Assembly: GCA_032690845.1 (NCBI GenBank)
Contig: CM064424.1
Span: forward strand, 49,737,511-49,801,510
Direction of reading: 5' to 3'
From: Eleusine coracana subsp. coracana
Lineage: Eukaryota; Streptophyta; Magnoliopsida; Poales; Poaceae
DNA length: 64,000 bases
Part shown: in pieces, positions 22,635 to 35,076 of the stretch
How positions within the stretch are numbered: the first letter of the stretch is position 1
Layout of the letters: the number at the start of each line of letters is the position of its first letter
Notes under the pieces: generated by a model
Seen by the model: only the letters and a program-made list of their open reading frames with translations
Told to the model about the DNA's origin: nothing
Databases searched by the model: none
Position numbers and translations under genes: made by a program

Positions 22635-23411
22635 CTAGTTGAATTTCTTATCCTTTTTCAACAACCTTGTGATGGGTTTGTTCAACCGAGAAAAATTTGG
22701 AATGAACCTACGATAATATCCAGCTAGTCTGAGGAAACTGCGTACTTGATGAACCGTCTTTGGTGACTTCCAATCTAACACATCTTGAACTTTGCTAGGA
22801 TCCACCGAGATATCTTCCGTAGAGACTATGTGACCAAGAAATGGCACACGGTCCAACCAAAATTCACACTTGCTGAATTTTGCATACATCTTGTGATCTC
22901 GGAGGCGTTGAAGAACAATGCGAAGATGTTCAGCATGCTCTTCCTTGGACTTAGAATAGATGAGGATGTCATCGATGAATACTACCATAAATTTGTCCAA
23001 CACGGGCATGAATACCGAATTCATGAGGTACATGAAATGGGCAGGGGCATTTGTCAATCCTAATGACATTACTAGATACTCAAACAATCCATATCTAGTA
23101 GAGAAGGCGGTCTTCGGAATGTCTTCGGCTCTGATCTTGATTTGATGATAGCCCGAATGGAGGTCAATCTTTGAAAAGACCTTAGCACCAACCAATTGGT
23201 CAAAGAGGATATCTATACGGGGTAATGGGTATTTGCTCTTGATGGTAACTTCGTTAAGAGGCCGATAGTCAACGACAAGGCTCAAGGACTTGTGCTTCTT
23301 CTTCACAAAAATAGCAGGGCAGCCCCAAGGTGAAGTGCTTGGGCAAATGAATCCCTTTTCCAATAACTCATTCAATTCCTTTTTCAACTCAGCCAGCTCA
23401 TTCGGGGCCAT
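22635..23411 (-). CDS. Element C reverse transcriptase segment
   Basis: Uninterrupted 258-codon RT domain: FICPSTSPWGCPAIFVKKKH, KIDLHSGYHQIKIR, LGLTNAPAHFMYLMN, catalytic FIDDILIYSKS, then FLGHIVSTEDISVDPSK and FLRLAGYYRRFIPNFS. It ends at a TAG replacing a tryptophan codon. It is part of the polyprotein, not a free gene. Confidence 0.85.
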   Translation of the reverse strand: MAPNELAELKKELNELLEKGFICPSTSPWGCPAIFVKKKHKSLSLVVDYRPLNEVTIKSKYPLPRIDILFDQLVGAKVFSKIDLHSGYHQIKIRAEDIPKTAFSTRYGLFEYLVMSLGLTNAPAHFMYLMNSVFMPVLDKFMVVFIDDILIYSKSKEEHAEHLRIVLQRLRDHKMYAKFSKCEFWLDRVPFLGHIVSTEDISVDPSKVQDVLDWKSPKTVHQVRSFLRLAGYYRRFIPNFSRLNKPITRLLKKDKKFN

Positions 23412-23990
23412 TTTATACGGGCGATGGGATATCGGAGAAGTTCATGGCTGTAGCTCTATCTTAAATTCCACATCACGGTCAGGCGGTAGACTAGAGATGT
23501 CCTCAGGAAACACGTCCGGATACTCACGAATGACGGGAATACTCTCGAGTGATTGCCCTTCCAAGTGATGGACAACCAAGGCTTTCGATGAATTAGCATT
23601 TAGAGAAAGTGTGTCCTTTCCATGCAAGGGAGAGTTGATGTGAATGATGCGAGGCTCAATGTCTAGCATGGCTCTATGGGTTTTCATCTAGATCATACCT
23701 ATGATCAGGTCGATCTCTTGGTCCTTGAGCATGATGAAATCAGTAGGGTTGATCTTTTGATTAATTTCTAGTGGAGCCTTACACACTACCTCGTTAGCAA
23801 AAATTTGTCCAGCAGGAGAGTGGACGATGTAGCATCTATTTATGACGATGGTGTGGAGTTTATATTTTTTTTACACAAGCTTTGCTAATAAAGTTATGCG
23901 TAGCACCAGAATCAAAAAGTGTAAGGACAGGCTGTCGATAGAGCGAGAGTGTACCAGTTAGCACGGGTTCGCCCTGAGGAATATCTTCAG
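23412..23990 (-). pseudogene. Element C protease region
   Basis: The protease active site reads FDSGATHNFIS near 23900, followed in another frame by the spacer 23687-23442, which leads into the DVFPEDISSLPPDRDVEF region preceding RT. A T-run near 23861-23869 and stop codons interrupt it. Confidence 0.7.
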
Positions 23991-25143
23991 CATTAGTGTA
24001 GTTCACTTGGGCACCACGAGACGGTGCATTCACATTCCTGCTCTGGTTCTAACACTGGTTGCTGTTGTGGCTATTGTTGTTGCGCCTTGGTGCAGTGCAG
24101 TTTTTGGCAAAGTGGCCGGTACGACCACAATTGTAGCACGGATAACTGCTTCCATGATTAGCAGGCTGTGGGGCATGAGCAGTCTGATTTCCTTGCTGCT
24201 GGTATGGTGCACAGTACTGAGTGTTCTGCTATTGGTACGGTGCACGGGGTGGAAAGTTCTATTGCTATGGTGGCCTCGAGTAGTTCTGACCATATCGTCG
24301 CTGATACTGCTGCTGCGGAGATGCCCGGAAACGCTATCCGGTAGGTGAAGTGTAAACCAGGCGGTGCTTCGCCTATGCGGCAGCAGAGGCACTAATAGGG
24401 GCCTTTCTCTTGCGATCTTCCTCTTCAACTTGTCGTATAGCGCCTTCCTGGACAATAGCAGCATTGACCAAGTCATTGTATGTGCCGGTGGTCTGCCAAG
24501 TCAGACGCTCCTTAAGTGTGGCATTCATACCACGCAGAAATGCATATCTCTTTTTATCCTCAGTATTAACATACTTAGTAGCATACTGAGCCAGATGATT
24601 AAAAGCTTCAGAATATTGGAGGACATTCCTCCCTCCTTGTTTCAGATCCATAAATTCCTAGAATTTCCTCTGCATGAGGCCAGCTGGGATGAAATGAGCA
24701 CAAAATGCAGTCTTGAACTCATTCCATTCAACACGGCGCCTAGCGGGCAGAGAAGCTTCATAGTTTGCCCACTAGGCGCTAGCAGAGCCCTGGAGTTGTT
24801 GGGCGGCGAATAGCACCTTCTGGTGCTCGGTGCATTCCAGCAGACCTAACTTCGACTCGGTCTGGCGCAGTCAGTGATCGGCATCCATAGGTTCTCTGGC
24901 ACGCTCGAAGGTTGGCGGATGAGTTCCTAGAAAATCTGAGTAGGTGCTCTGTCGAGGCTGATTGTTGTTGTTACGGTGGCCTCCCTGTCCAGCTAGATGG
25001 GACGTGATATCCAGTAGCCGATGAAGAATCTCAGAGTCATTTTGTTGCCGGTTGAGTGCAGCAGCCAATACCTCAGCAAGTGTAGCAGATCTCACAAAAG
25101 TGTAGGAAAGCCATGGTGGTGGAGACCGGTGGTGTAGCGCCAC
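23991..25143 (-). pseudogene. Element C gag
   Basis: N-terminal frame 25143-24871 contains HPPTFERAREPMDADH and ends at a TAG where tryptophan is expected. Capsid continues with WWANYEASLPARRRVEWNEF and the open frame 24651-24373 (MDLKQGGRNVLQYSEAFNHL). The zinc knuckle CYNCGRTGHFAKNC lies near 24130, in a Q/P/Y-rich stretch broken by stops. A frame change separates gag from protease. Confidence 0.8.
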
Positions 25144-26496
25144 CCATCGTGCGAAAGCTCCTCAAAACCGTGGTCACCCATCTGGAACAAAAGCCCAATG
25201 GTGAGTACAGTGTTCCATGGGCAAAATGCATATCACTAACAACTGTCATGGTGCTGGTAATGATAGCAAAACTATATCACAACAATTTGATTGAGTCCAA
25301 CTTTCCCTACAGTAAGGATGCATTTCATATAAAGTGCTATGAAATACAGAAACCAAGTTTTTGGTTCATATTTTCCAGCCTCAAGGGGCAATAATACGGC
25401 GATGGGTTTTAAAACGGATTCTGTCTTGACTGTACCACAGTCAGAAAAGTGGGTATTTTGAACAGAAAACAAGGTTTTAAAAATTGGGGGTTGGAACCAG
25501 GTTATACCTTACTTTCATAGCTTTCCAGATTGTATTTATATTCTCAAAAATTTCAAGTAAATCTGGACTTATGAATTTTGCAAGTTCAGGTTGGCAGATT
25601 CTATTTCAGGATGACAGAGGCTGAGTGTTTTGGCTCTACTGGACAGAGGGAAAACAACAAAATTATGAAACCTATTGGAGCTGAAAATATACTTCAAGGG
25701 CTTTCCAGATTGGATTTAAACTCTTGTAAATTCGAAGTACAACTTTAGTTATGAAATTTTTAAGTTCAGGGTCATGCTGAAAATAGTGAGTTGATAGATT
25801 GTACTTGTTCTCTGTTTCTGAGGTTGTTACTGTTATGATCGAATTTTAATTTAAATTCTAGGTGACAGAGGATGTTGAGACCTTTCCGAAAAGTAATTTC
25901 ATGCCTTATTTGGTTGAGTAAATTAATAGTTATGAATATTTTTATTCAGAGGTTGGTGAGCAAGAGGAGAACAGGTTTTAGTTTAGTTATAATGGGATAC
26001 ATGACGCAAAACTTTCATTTTATTAATCTATCATTCCTCAAAACACAATGCCTATCTTTGCTGATACTTAGCGGCACGAATACTTAGTGACGACCCGTAC
26101 TCAACACGTAAGTCAATCTAAATGTTATACTAACGGTGTTAGTGTACCTGTAGAAAATTCATTCCAGAAACAATACATCAAATTTAAAAGAAACTACGAA
26201 AAGAAGCACATTTCTACTAGTAAGGATCCATGGAAAAGGATCGCCCCGTGATAAGTCACGAGCCAACAGTATCTCATATCCTCCTGCGAGCACAGACACC
26301 GATATTACGCGTGTCGGTTAAGCACGTACGTACCTTCGTTTGAAGAAGCCGTAGATGCAAGTAATATAAACAATCATAACCCAGGTTAGCTTTGTCCCCA
26401 CCCTATTATCTACATGGGCAATACTAACGTATCCTCACTCGCAAACATCGTAGTTCTTGAAAATACGATTTAAATGTTGTATTATCATGGACCATG
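25144..26496 (-). other. Element C leader
   Basis: 1.35 kb between primer site and the first recognisable gag frame. No supported gene. It may include the extreme gag N-terminus. Confidence 0.5.
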
Positions 26497-26508
26497 GCTC
26501 TGATACCA
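26497..26508 (-). promoter_or_regulatory. Element C primer-binding site
   Basis: Minus strand TGGTATCAGAGC, a perfect match to the initiator-Met tRNA primer type, two bases inside the LTR. Confidence 0.9.
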
Positions 26509-26510
26509 GC

Positions 26511-29193
26511 TGTGGCACCCCTTCCCAGAGGATCGAGGTCCCGACGGTGCTGATAGCACAGACACTTGATAATACAATATTGGTCCAAATTTAAGTTGAA
26601 TATTACATTAATATGATGATTCAGAGTGCAGCAGAATTAATACAAGTTCATAAATGTTTTGAAATAGCCGAAGCAAGTACGTAAAGGAACTACGCTCGAC
26701 GGTACAGCCTGGTGGTGATCCGTGCCCGAAGGACCATCACCCTAGCAACAAGCAACATCACTGCGGCGGCGGGTCAGACTCCCAGTGGATGGTCCAACCC
26801 TCAGGGACTTGCATGTCCCAGAGCATCACATCTACAGGCAATTCTATTTCTTCATTACCTAAAAAACAGAATGGCACAAAGCCTGGGTACTAATTACTCA
26901 GCAAGACTTACTCGTCAGACACCTAGACATGCAAAGGCTCTAATAGGTGGCTTGATTAAAAGGACTCGCACTAAGCAACCTATTTGTTCTATCATGTTTT
27001 AATTGTAAAGTTAATTGGGTTGAGCCAAAATGTAACTTTAGTTGCAACAAAAGGGTAATAAAACAATAAATAAGTTAATATGACATAAGAGCAATAATAA
27101 TACTGATCGTCATCATCCATAAGCAACATAATCCATTCCATAATATTAGGTGCAACTACGTGATTGGCGCGGTGACCAAGTGGTACTCATTACTGCGAGG
27201 GACAGCAATTGCAATCAATTTTACACCAGCTGGGAAAAACCCGAGATGCACGACACATACGCACCAATTAAGGTCGTATATGGCAACCTTTCGCAAGAAA
27301 AGCACCTACACCTCAACCTGGGTGTGGTGACATCGAGTGGGCATGCCGTTCTGCCAACAGTACTTCGTGGTCTGAACCGCCCACTCCAGCAATAGGAGGG
27401 TCAATGACCAACGCACCTTAACCGTCCTCAATGCTAGTGACCTTTAATGCTACATCTGTTTACTAGTGCCCATAAGCTAGCATGCATTCGGTACTGTTCA
27501 ATACTTGATCAAGGGGCCGACCACGGACGGGTCCTAGGTTCGACAAGGCAGGGCTACCACAGTCAACACCCATGTGTTGCTGCCAACCTACACATGCATT
27601 ATCCCTGCCCGGTCATAACATTAAATAAACTTCTTTTAATAATTCCCGTTCCAGTGGTCAAGTTCATTCCTTAGTAATAATAATACCTTCTTAACTAGAC
27701 TAGCAATTACTAAGCATAGCATAGCAGTACCGATTCTACCAAGTTCTAAGACAATAGCATAGGTCATTTAGATATCATGCAAGGTGGGTTTCAATCAACT
27801 CCTATGACCTAATGCAACAATAAGTATAGACACTAGTAAGATAAACTAGCAAAATTTTGTAAAAAGGCGAATGTAAACCGGGGCTTGCTCCTACAGCTTC
27901 ACGGCGACTCGGGGAGGCTTAGCATCGAGTCGGATCGGTTCGGGAAGTGCCGGAGAGTAGTGCTCATCGTGGAGGTGGCTTGGTTCTGCCGGCAGAGATG
28001 ATCAGGGCCGGGGAAAGCAGCGGTGACGGCGATCTCGCGATGAAAACAAGGTAAGGAAGGGTCAGGGAAGCTCGTAGATGGGTTGCGCGTGCGCGCGAAA
28101 AGAAAGGGGAGGGAGGAGACATACCAGAGACCAGAGATTTTTGGCCGTGGCGGAGGAGGTCACCGGAGTTGCCTGCTTTGGTTTTCCCTCGAATTGGGTG
28201 AGCACGTGTAGGGAGTGGCCAAGTGAGTGTCCTGGGGAGCTAGAGGGGAAGTGGACGGGTGCGTGGGTGCTCTCGACTGGGCTCGAGAAGCAGGGGAGCA
28301 ACGGCAATGCGAGCTCGATCTCGGCTTGCTCTGCAATGGCAGAATGGGGACGGGAAAAAGAAGAAATGGGAGAGAGAGCAGAGGGAGCGAGAGAATGAAT
28401 AAGTTTGGGAGTTCGCGGGTGCGCCTTCAAGTTGCGCAGAGGGGGAAGTAGTGAGTGGGGGACGAGAGTGAGAAGGGTGGACAGAACTGAAGGTTTTGTA
28501 GGCAGCCATGCCAATGGCGTGCAGAGGAGAGGGGTAGGAGAGGAGGCCATTGGGCGACTTTGCGGCTGAGAGGACAGGGCGGAAGAGCAGAGGGGTGGCG
28601 GGCGCGCTATAGCACGAGGAGTCCCGAGGCGGGAGGTTGGCGTGTGGGGGAGGGCGAGCGGAGCGCTGGTGTCGGCAGGAGGAGAATCTCTGCGCCAATG
28701 GAGGGAGAAGGAAAGGGATTTTGCACTGCGCCCCCTGGACTATTAGATTTCTTGTAAACATGTCCCTGGTCAAAGATATTCCCAAATAAAATAGCTAGAA
28801 AGCTCCTAAATTTATGGGATTTTGCACAAAGGTCCTATGGGATATTTGTGGTGCTCTAGTGGGACCCATTTGGTCAAAATTATTCTGGAGATTTTTGTAA
28901 TTAAATTCAATTTTCTAAGGGTCCTCGACTTTAATTAATTATTTGGGGTATTTCCACAATTAGTAAAATGCTCACTAAATTCATAAAATTCTATTTTATT
29001 ATTACCAATCTGATTATGAAATTATTTGGCATATGTTGTATGATAAAATTTCATTTGGCTCACAATTTGTTTTGCAGGGTTTGTAATTACCTAGAATTAA
29101 TGCAATAATTGGGCTTTATCATTTCATGCTATATTGTTCATGATTTGCTATTTCTTATTTGTTAGATAGAAGTGAGACACCTGGGGTGTCACA
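26511..29193 (-). repeat. Element C 5' LTR
   Basis: 2683 bp copy of 17924-20591 ending GGGGTGTCACA, followed by the AAGAT target duplication. It differs from its partner by scattered substitutions and a few small indels. Confidence 0.9.
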
Positions 29194-29198
29194 AAGAT

Positions 29199-29751
29199 TT
29201 GAAGAAAATTTGGTATTAGAAGTGGCATAACTCTCCTTCTCATAATACTAATGATTGCAAGGTGTTCAGGAGGTAGATTCAAATGGTAATTGAGCAGGGC
29301 AAGATCAAATTCATTAAAGGTACTATGAAGATCGATGGACATCCTTTCCCTGCAAATGTAAACATGGCTGGTATCGACAATGTAGAAGCCTTTATAAAGA
29401 GATATCATAAAAAGAGGGACAGAGAAGTGAAGGAGTCACAATTTGATCCACATTGGGGTTGTCCGTTCTTTCAGTATTGCTAGGATCATAATATGAACTT
29501 GCCATCGATCAATAATTATCCTGGATGCAGTAAGTGCATAGATCAGATGTATAGAGAAGCCCCAAATACTCATCGGCACTAGCATCGACATGATGAGACT
29601 AGAGGATCGATGGTGGGTTTAGCTAATAAGCAAAATAGAGTCTCTGCATTTGATCAACATGGGATTAAAAGTATAAGCAATGAAGCTAAATTTGACAAGG
29701 AAGTCAATGAGGAGATGCAAGAAGGACAAGAGAAAGCTGATCAGTGGTGTT
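29199..29751 (+). pseudogene. Element E gag C-terminal region
   Basis: The frame interrupted by element C resumes with KWHNSPSHNTNDCKVF (an H/C-rich motif of this Gag family), then MKIDGHPFPANVNMAG, broken by several TAG codons. It ends at 29751, where element D is inserted; 29747-29751 (GTGTT) is the left target duplication. Confidence 0.75.
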
Positions 29752-30168
29752 TGTCGAGAGATATTCTCAATAGTAGATCTAGGTATGCGTATGAGTATGA
29801 AAGATCGATGGACACATGACGCATGGTTTATATAGGTTCGGGCCTCCCAGAGGATAACAACCCTACGTCTTGTTTGGTGTTTCTGTATTGCTAGGGTTTG
29901 CACTGGAATTAGGGTTCCAATACGAGTCTATGTCTTGCCGAAGACCCCTTGCCCTCCTTATATATCCAAAGGGCAGCGGTTTACATGGTAATCTTATATT
30001 CGGTTACAACAGATCCTATCTATCCATAATATATGCTAACCTCACTTGCTGCTTACTCAAACAAATATCTAAGTAAATATCTCCTAGGCTGAATCTTCAT
30101 AACCGAGCCCCTAGCCCACTCGTCCATATAGCCGAGTGGTTAGGAATCCCGGGTACATATGTCCCACA
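29752..30168 (-). repeat. Element D 3' LTR
   Basis: 417 bp from TGTCGAGAG to GTCCCACA (plus-strand reading). It has an inverted TATA box at 29959-29965, as in the 5' LTR. The adjoining 30169-30183 is the polypurine position but is degenerate (GTTCTTGGTGTCTAC on the minus strand). Confidence 0.9.
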
Positions 30169-30539
30169 GTAGACACCAAGAACTTTCCAACTCTGAACAT
30201 CGCCCTGATCGACATCTCTTGAATTGGGAAAGTGCTTCTCTTGTTATATTTGATAACTTTTCTTCATGGATGCCTAAAAAAGGCATACTTTATGAATATA
30301 GCCCCCAACTCAGAAGGTGTTGAGTCTTCCCCAAAACATCTTGTGAGTTCTTGAAATAAGTATCAAAAATCCAGAACCAATCATAGCCCCTAGCTCAAAA
30401 GGAACTTTAAAATAAAATATCTTATGAGCTTATCAAAAATAATAGTATCTGAGTCTTCGACTCCCCAAAAATAAATCATGAAGCTTGATTATACAACAAT
30501 CAATTAAATCACCACCATAATATGAGTGATGCATCACCA

Positions 30540-31015
30540 ATTTTAAAACAATAGTCCCAATATTGATACCGCTTCTACCCGAGTGACTTATCACGAAATT
30601 CAATTACTACAGTCCCAAGATTGGTGATGTTTCAATCCAAGTAATATATAGCCCCCAAGATTGGTGTTGTAATAACCCGAGTGATTTAACCAAAAATATC
30701 ATAATTTACAGCTTACACGACCGAGGCTGTAGTATTTTGAAGGATTTGTCACAAACTCCAAAAGTTACAACCTCCAAGATTAAAGCCGTAACAATATGAG
30801 TGATTTGGCACAAATCACAAAATTTACAGCCTCCAAGATTGACGCTGTAACAATCCGAGTGATTTAGCACGAATCACAAAATTTACAGCCTCCAAGATTG
30901 ACACTGTAACAATCCGAGTGATTTGGCACATATCTCAAAATTTATAGCCTCCAAGATTGATGATGTAACAATCCGAGTGAGTTGTCACCACTATCAAGAC
31001 TTACAACTTCCAAGT
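30540..31015 (+). repeat. ~59-bp tandem repeats upstream of antisense gene (D)
   Basis: About eight diverged units of ~59 bp, clearest at 30765-31015. Each has a CTCCAAGATTGA core, then TGTAACAATCCGAGTGATTT and a short linker. The array ends ~100 bp before the TATA box of the antisense gene. A related 60-bp array lies in the same place in element F. Between 30184 and 30540 nothing else is seen. Confidence 0.8.
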
Positions 31016-31117
31016 TTAAGACTAAAACCATTATCGAATGACATAATAACTGCATCTGCCAGTACACTAGGCTGGACTAACGGGTCAGGAATAGAACCCA
31101 TTAGGTTAACCCTCACT

Positions 31118-31126
31118 TATATATAA
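31118..31126 (+). promoter_or_regulatory. TATA box of antisense gene (D)
   Basis: TATATATAA, 146 bp before the ATG at 31264. It is followed by GCCTCCAAAACAGTCGTACC, which matches the sequence downstream of the TATA box in element F (62321-62327). Confidence 0.7.
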
Positions 31127-31263
31127 GTGCCTCCAAAACAGTCGTACCCCTTCTTCTTCATTCCACAGCCGCCGCCATCTTGCGCGCCCAAACCCTAGAT
31201 TTCGAGCCACCATTTCTGCCTAAAAGCTTTGCGCAACTGCTCTCCCTTTGAAAGACAACTGCA

Positions 31264-34200
31264 ATGGCACCGAAACAAACTCGCCAAACCACCAAGGCCC
31301 AATCCAAGAAGGCATCTTCTCCTAGAAAAGGCGAGGAAGAAGCGGTCTTCAACATTCCCGCTGCAATCAAGGTGTTTCCTGCTTTGGCTATGGACGCGGA
31401 GAAGATCAACAGGATGGTGATCGACGGAGTACTCTAGGATCAGCAAACCGGAGGATGGACCGAAGCTACAGGTTAGAGATTTCCCCACCCTCCGTCGATC
31501 AAATCATTATTTTTTCCTCATTCTTCTACCATGGATTTGGGATTCCCTATTTTGACTTCTTTCGAGACCTGCTTTTTTTCTATGGCATAAACCTCGTCAA
31601 TCTGAATCCAAATTCCATCTTGCATATTGCCATCTTTATCCATCTGTGCGAGGTGTTCTTGGGGATTCATCCCCATTTTGATGCTTTCAAGGAATTGTTT
31701 GTGTTGAAGTCAAATAGCAACAATGTGATAGCAGGGGCTGGATTCCAGTTAAGGAATAAATCCAAATACATTGAGGTACCACTTCCCTCAACAAACAAAG
31801 GTTGGCATGCGGATTGGTTTTACCATGGAAACCATGCCCCGCCTCTATCAGAGACCACAACTGAAGCCCCCAAACCACGACCCGAGTGGTCAGAGAAAGC
31901 AGCCCCCAACAAGAAGGCTCAAGTTGATGCCATATTGGACCATACTGCGTTCTTGAAGTCCAAAGGTAACAGTGGTGTTGATGTTGCCGTAAGCTTCATA
32001 TATTGTTGCGTGCAATCCATCAAAAAGCATCATATCCCTGGGTGGAAATTTCAAATGGGTTCAGATCCCACAATGGAAGTGCCGGAGGAATTATCAGAAA
32101 GGGAATTAACTCCGCGTCTAGAGAATATATGTTCCTCACTACTTAATTGGACTCCGAGGAACGCTAGAAGTGGACAACATTCCAAAACTGACAGGAATTC
32201 AATAAGTTATCTGTGCTCAGCTTATAGAGTTTATACAACATTCTTTAGCCTTAAAGAAGATTAATATATCACGTATATTGTAGAACCTTAATGTCTATTT
32301 TTTGAACCCACCATTACCTCCGAAACCTCATGAAAAATCGCCCAATCGGCCATCAGCCCCCAAGCATCGCAAAGCTCATATTGAGGACTCTCATGAAGAA
32401 GAATCTCTAGCTAATAGAATAGTTAGGCTTCAGGAAGAAGCTAAGAAAAAGGCTTCAGGGAAAACGTCCACTACTCGACAGACCATGAAAGAAGACAACA
32501 GGTCAGAACCTGCGAAAGGACAAGACTATCTGAGTGGACAAATAAGCAAGAGAGACGTAACTGAAGAGACCACTAGCGCAACTGAAAACCCGAGGACAAC
32601 TAGCCCCCTACCAAAGGTGTCAGGCTTAAAATTTAAATGACGTCCAAGATAAACAAATCAAGATAGCATGATTCTTAGTTATCTAGTGGCCATTCGTCTA
32701 ACCTTTATTTGCTTGATAGGTCATCGGAGACTATATTGTCTCATGACACCCCACCATAGAGCGCGGTTCCCCAAAAGGATCAGCCCATTTCAAAGGACAA
32801 GACATCTAACAATGATGTCTTGGATCACTCGGCAAAGAAGCTGAGTGAGTCAAACACTGCTCCGAAATCCACCAAATCAGAGACCAGCTAGTCTAAGACC
32901 TCTACAGTGCCAGATATTAATGTTCTTGGGGTGTCGACGACTACTGGTACTCCTGCTTCGGCTAAAGCCGAAGAGCCATCTTTAATCTTCGAAAGGATGC
33001 TAGAGCCAACATATGAATATCCTATTGGCCCTGAAGAAAACATCACACCGACTCCCATCCACTGAGTGGTGAAAGAAGGCCTGATAGAAGAAACCACTCC
33101 CGTTAGGTCTGTATACCATATTGGCAAATTTGCAATTGCATGGTTTGATGATTCTGCCGAACAAGCCGAGTTGAAGACCTTTAAAGATTATACCGAGAAG
33201 GCTTATCGGTCGTTTCAGGTATACTTTCCTCTAGAAAACTGGATGTATAATTATCTGCACTTGCTGACCACTGCTTCTTCTGTTTCTCTTCTCATAGTCC
33301 TTGAAAACCCACATGGCCAGCTAGAGCAAACTTTTACAACTTGTGGAAAGACACTGCGCTAAAGCAGTGGATATAGAGGACCAGCTCGCCGAAGAAAGGC
33401 TTCAAGTCGGACGCTTGTCCGCTGCACTGAAAAATCGGTCATCCCAGGTGGACAAACTTCAATGTAAGTTTCAAGGTATGGAAACTGTACATTATGTGCG
33501 TAGCATAATGTTTTATGATGTTGCAATGGTTTGACCTCCCTGTTATAGAGGTATCGCAAGAGCTGATGTAGAAACGCAAACAAGATGCGGACTCGGCCAC
33601 AACAATTGCAAAATTACAAAACCGAGTGAAAGAATTGGAATCATCTTTGCTAGCTATCGAGGCATTAAAACATGAAAATCAAGGCCTAAAAAAGCAACTC
33701 CAGGCTTCGGAAGAAGTCCAAAGCAACTTTGAGAAGCTAAAAGATGGCTTCAAAACCATGCAAGAGTCTCAGGCTCTATGAAAAAAGAAAACAGAAGGTA
33801 TAACCCGATATACTTGTGCCCGTGGAAACTTTTCTATCGACTGACATATTTGTAAATGACAGAGGCTGAAGAGACGATAAAAATTCAAAGGGAGAGGAAC
33901 ACTAAGCTAGAGACTGAACTATCCAAAGCCAAAGTCATTTTCAAAAAAGCCATAGGTGAGCTAAACAAGTTTCAAAATTTTTTCAAAGGGGTCGAAAGGC
34001 TCAAGGAAGAAAATAAAGCAAAGGCAACTACTCTTGAAGCTGAAAAGGCAGACTTTCAAAAAAGCCTAAGAGGTAAACCTTGTACTATAGTTACCTGTAT
34101 AGCCTAGTCCATATGTGTTTGGAAATATGTATTTATTGTGTTCCTATAGGGTCAAAAAGGGCTTAAGAGCTTTTACAAAAGAAATTTATTGAGAGTGACG

Positions 34201-34544
34201 AAAACCTCTATTGGTCTCTTGTAGCTGTACAAAAAGATGTAGAGGTGGTCGCCCAATACATTTTGCCGGAAGAAAAACCGCCTCGATGTCGAGACCTGCT
34301 ACCTCGATTGTAGGAAGCGCCAAGCTGAGTGAGGGAACATGCGTGACATATTGCTGAACTAGCTGGCACTCAAGTGCTAGCTATAGCAAAATCTCATATT
34401 CCCAACATAGATTTGGATGTTGTTGCTGAAGGTTTCCATGAAAACCTTTCTGATGAGCAGTGTGAATCCCTTGTGGCCGAGGCACAAAAAATGGCTCATG
34501 TATTAGCCGACGAGATAGAGTTAGATCCCTTTCCAAAAGTGTAA
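31264..34544 (+). pseudogene. Antisense seven-exon gene of element D
   Basis: Runs against D gag-pol. Exons by comparison with the F copy: 31264-32201, 32284-32648, 32720-33218, 33298-33475, 33549-33797, 33863-34072, 34150-34544; introns 65-82 bp. Exon 1 encodes a domain resembling the 'putative gypsy type transposon' family (GFGIPYFDFFRDLLFFYGIN, LHIAIFIHLCEVFLGIHPHF). Exon 2 is basic/acidic (KHRKAHIEDSHEEESLANRI); exons 3-7 are acidic then coiled coil, ending ELDPFPKV. Defects: TAG in exon 1 (GVL*), TAG at the GQ site, a 1-bp deletion near 31493, stops in exons 2, 3, 5 and 7, and donors 1 and 2 changed from GT to AT. Function unknown. Confidence 0.75.
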
Positions 34545-35076
34545 GGGTTTGTAATAACTTGTGGGAGACTGTGTTTTACTGTCAATATTGTAGTAAAACT
34601 AGATTCGATAGACAGCTGTGGTCTAGATTCGTCACCAGTTTTGTAATAAATTCTTGGGTCGTGCTGCTTCATTTAGGTATTGTATGAACTCATGTTAAAC
34701 ACTCACAACCAATACACAACTCATGTTAGCGCTCTAAACAACGCTCCCAATAACCGATATGAACCATGGAGACTAAGAACACACTCGGTCAAGCATATAC
34801 GAATTGAGAGAGTTGCCTTGGTCCTCAACAGACGACATGAACCTTGGGGACTAAGTAACCCGCTTGGTCAACATATATGAGTTGCGATGATACCAAGTGT
34901 CAGAATTTGAGTCATGATTTGAACAATATCAACAATCATTTCATAGACATCATAAATAATTCGGTTGGTTATCATGACCATAACATATATATGTATTGTA
35001 TTGAACAACACAAAAATGGGCAAACTACAGTAAATTATGAAAACTAAGCATAGAAACAACATAGCTGAGATATGTT
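34545..35076. other. Spacer between antisense gene end and D integrase
   Basis: No gene supported. It contains a pair of similar segments around 34730-34780 and 34820-34880 (ACCATGGAGACTAAG- and ACCTTGGGGACTAAG-like, each followed by a TTGGTCA/CGGTCA motif). A homologous spacer lies in element F at 58445-58919. Confidence 0.5.

Larger units (their letters stand above)
17924..29193 (-). mobile_element. Element C: Tekay-like chromovirus
   Basis: Complete minus-strand element of 11.3 kb with 2.7-kb LTRs, target duplication AAGAT on both sides (17919-17923 and 29194-29198), initiator-Met primer site, and gag, protease, RT, RNase H, integrase and a C-terminal chromodomain. Long LTRs of the TGTGACACCCC type and the chromodomain fit the Tekay/Del lineage. 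Confidence 0.9.

Noticed and set aside
30640..31015. CRISPR-like array
   Set aside because: The ~59-bp units are contiguous diverged repeats without unique spacers, in a plant retrotransposon; a minisatellite.
31455..32264. Plus-strand frame in D as an ordinary host gene
   Set aside because: It lies wholly within the D LTR boundaries and has a collinear homologue in F, so it belongs to the element.
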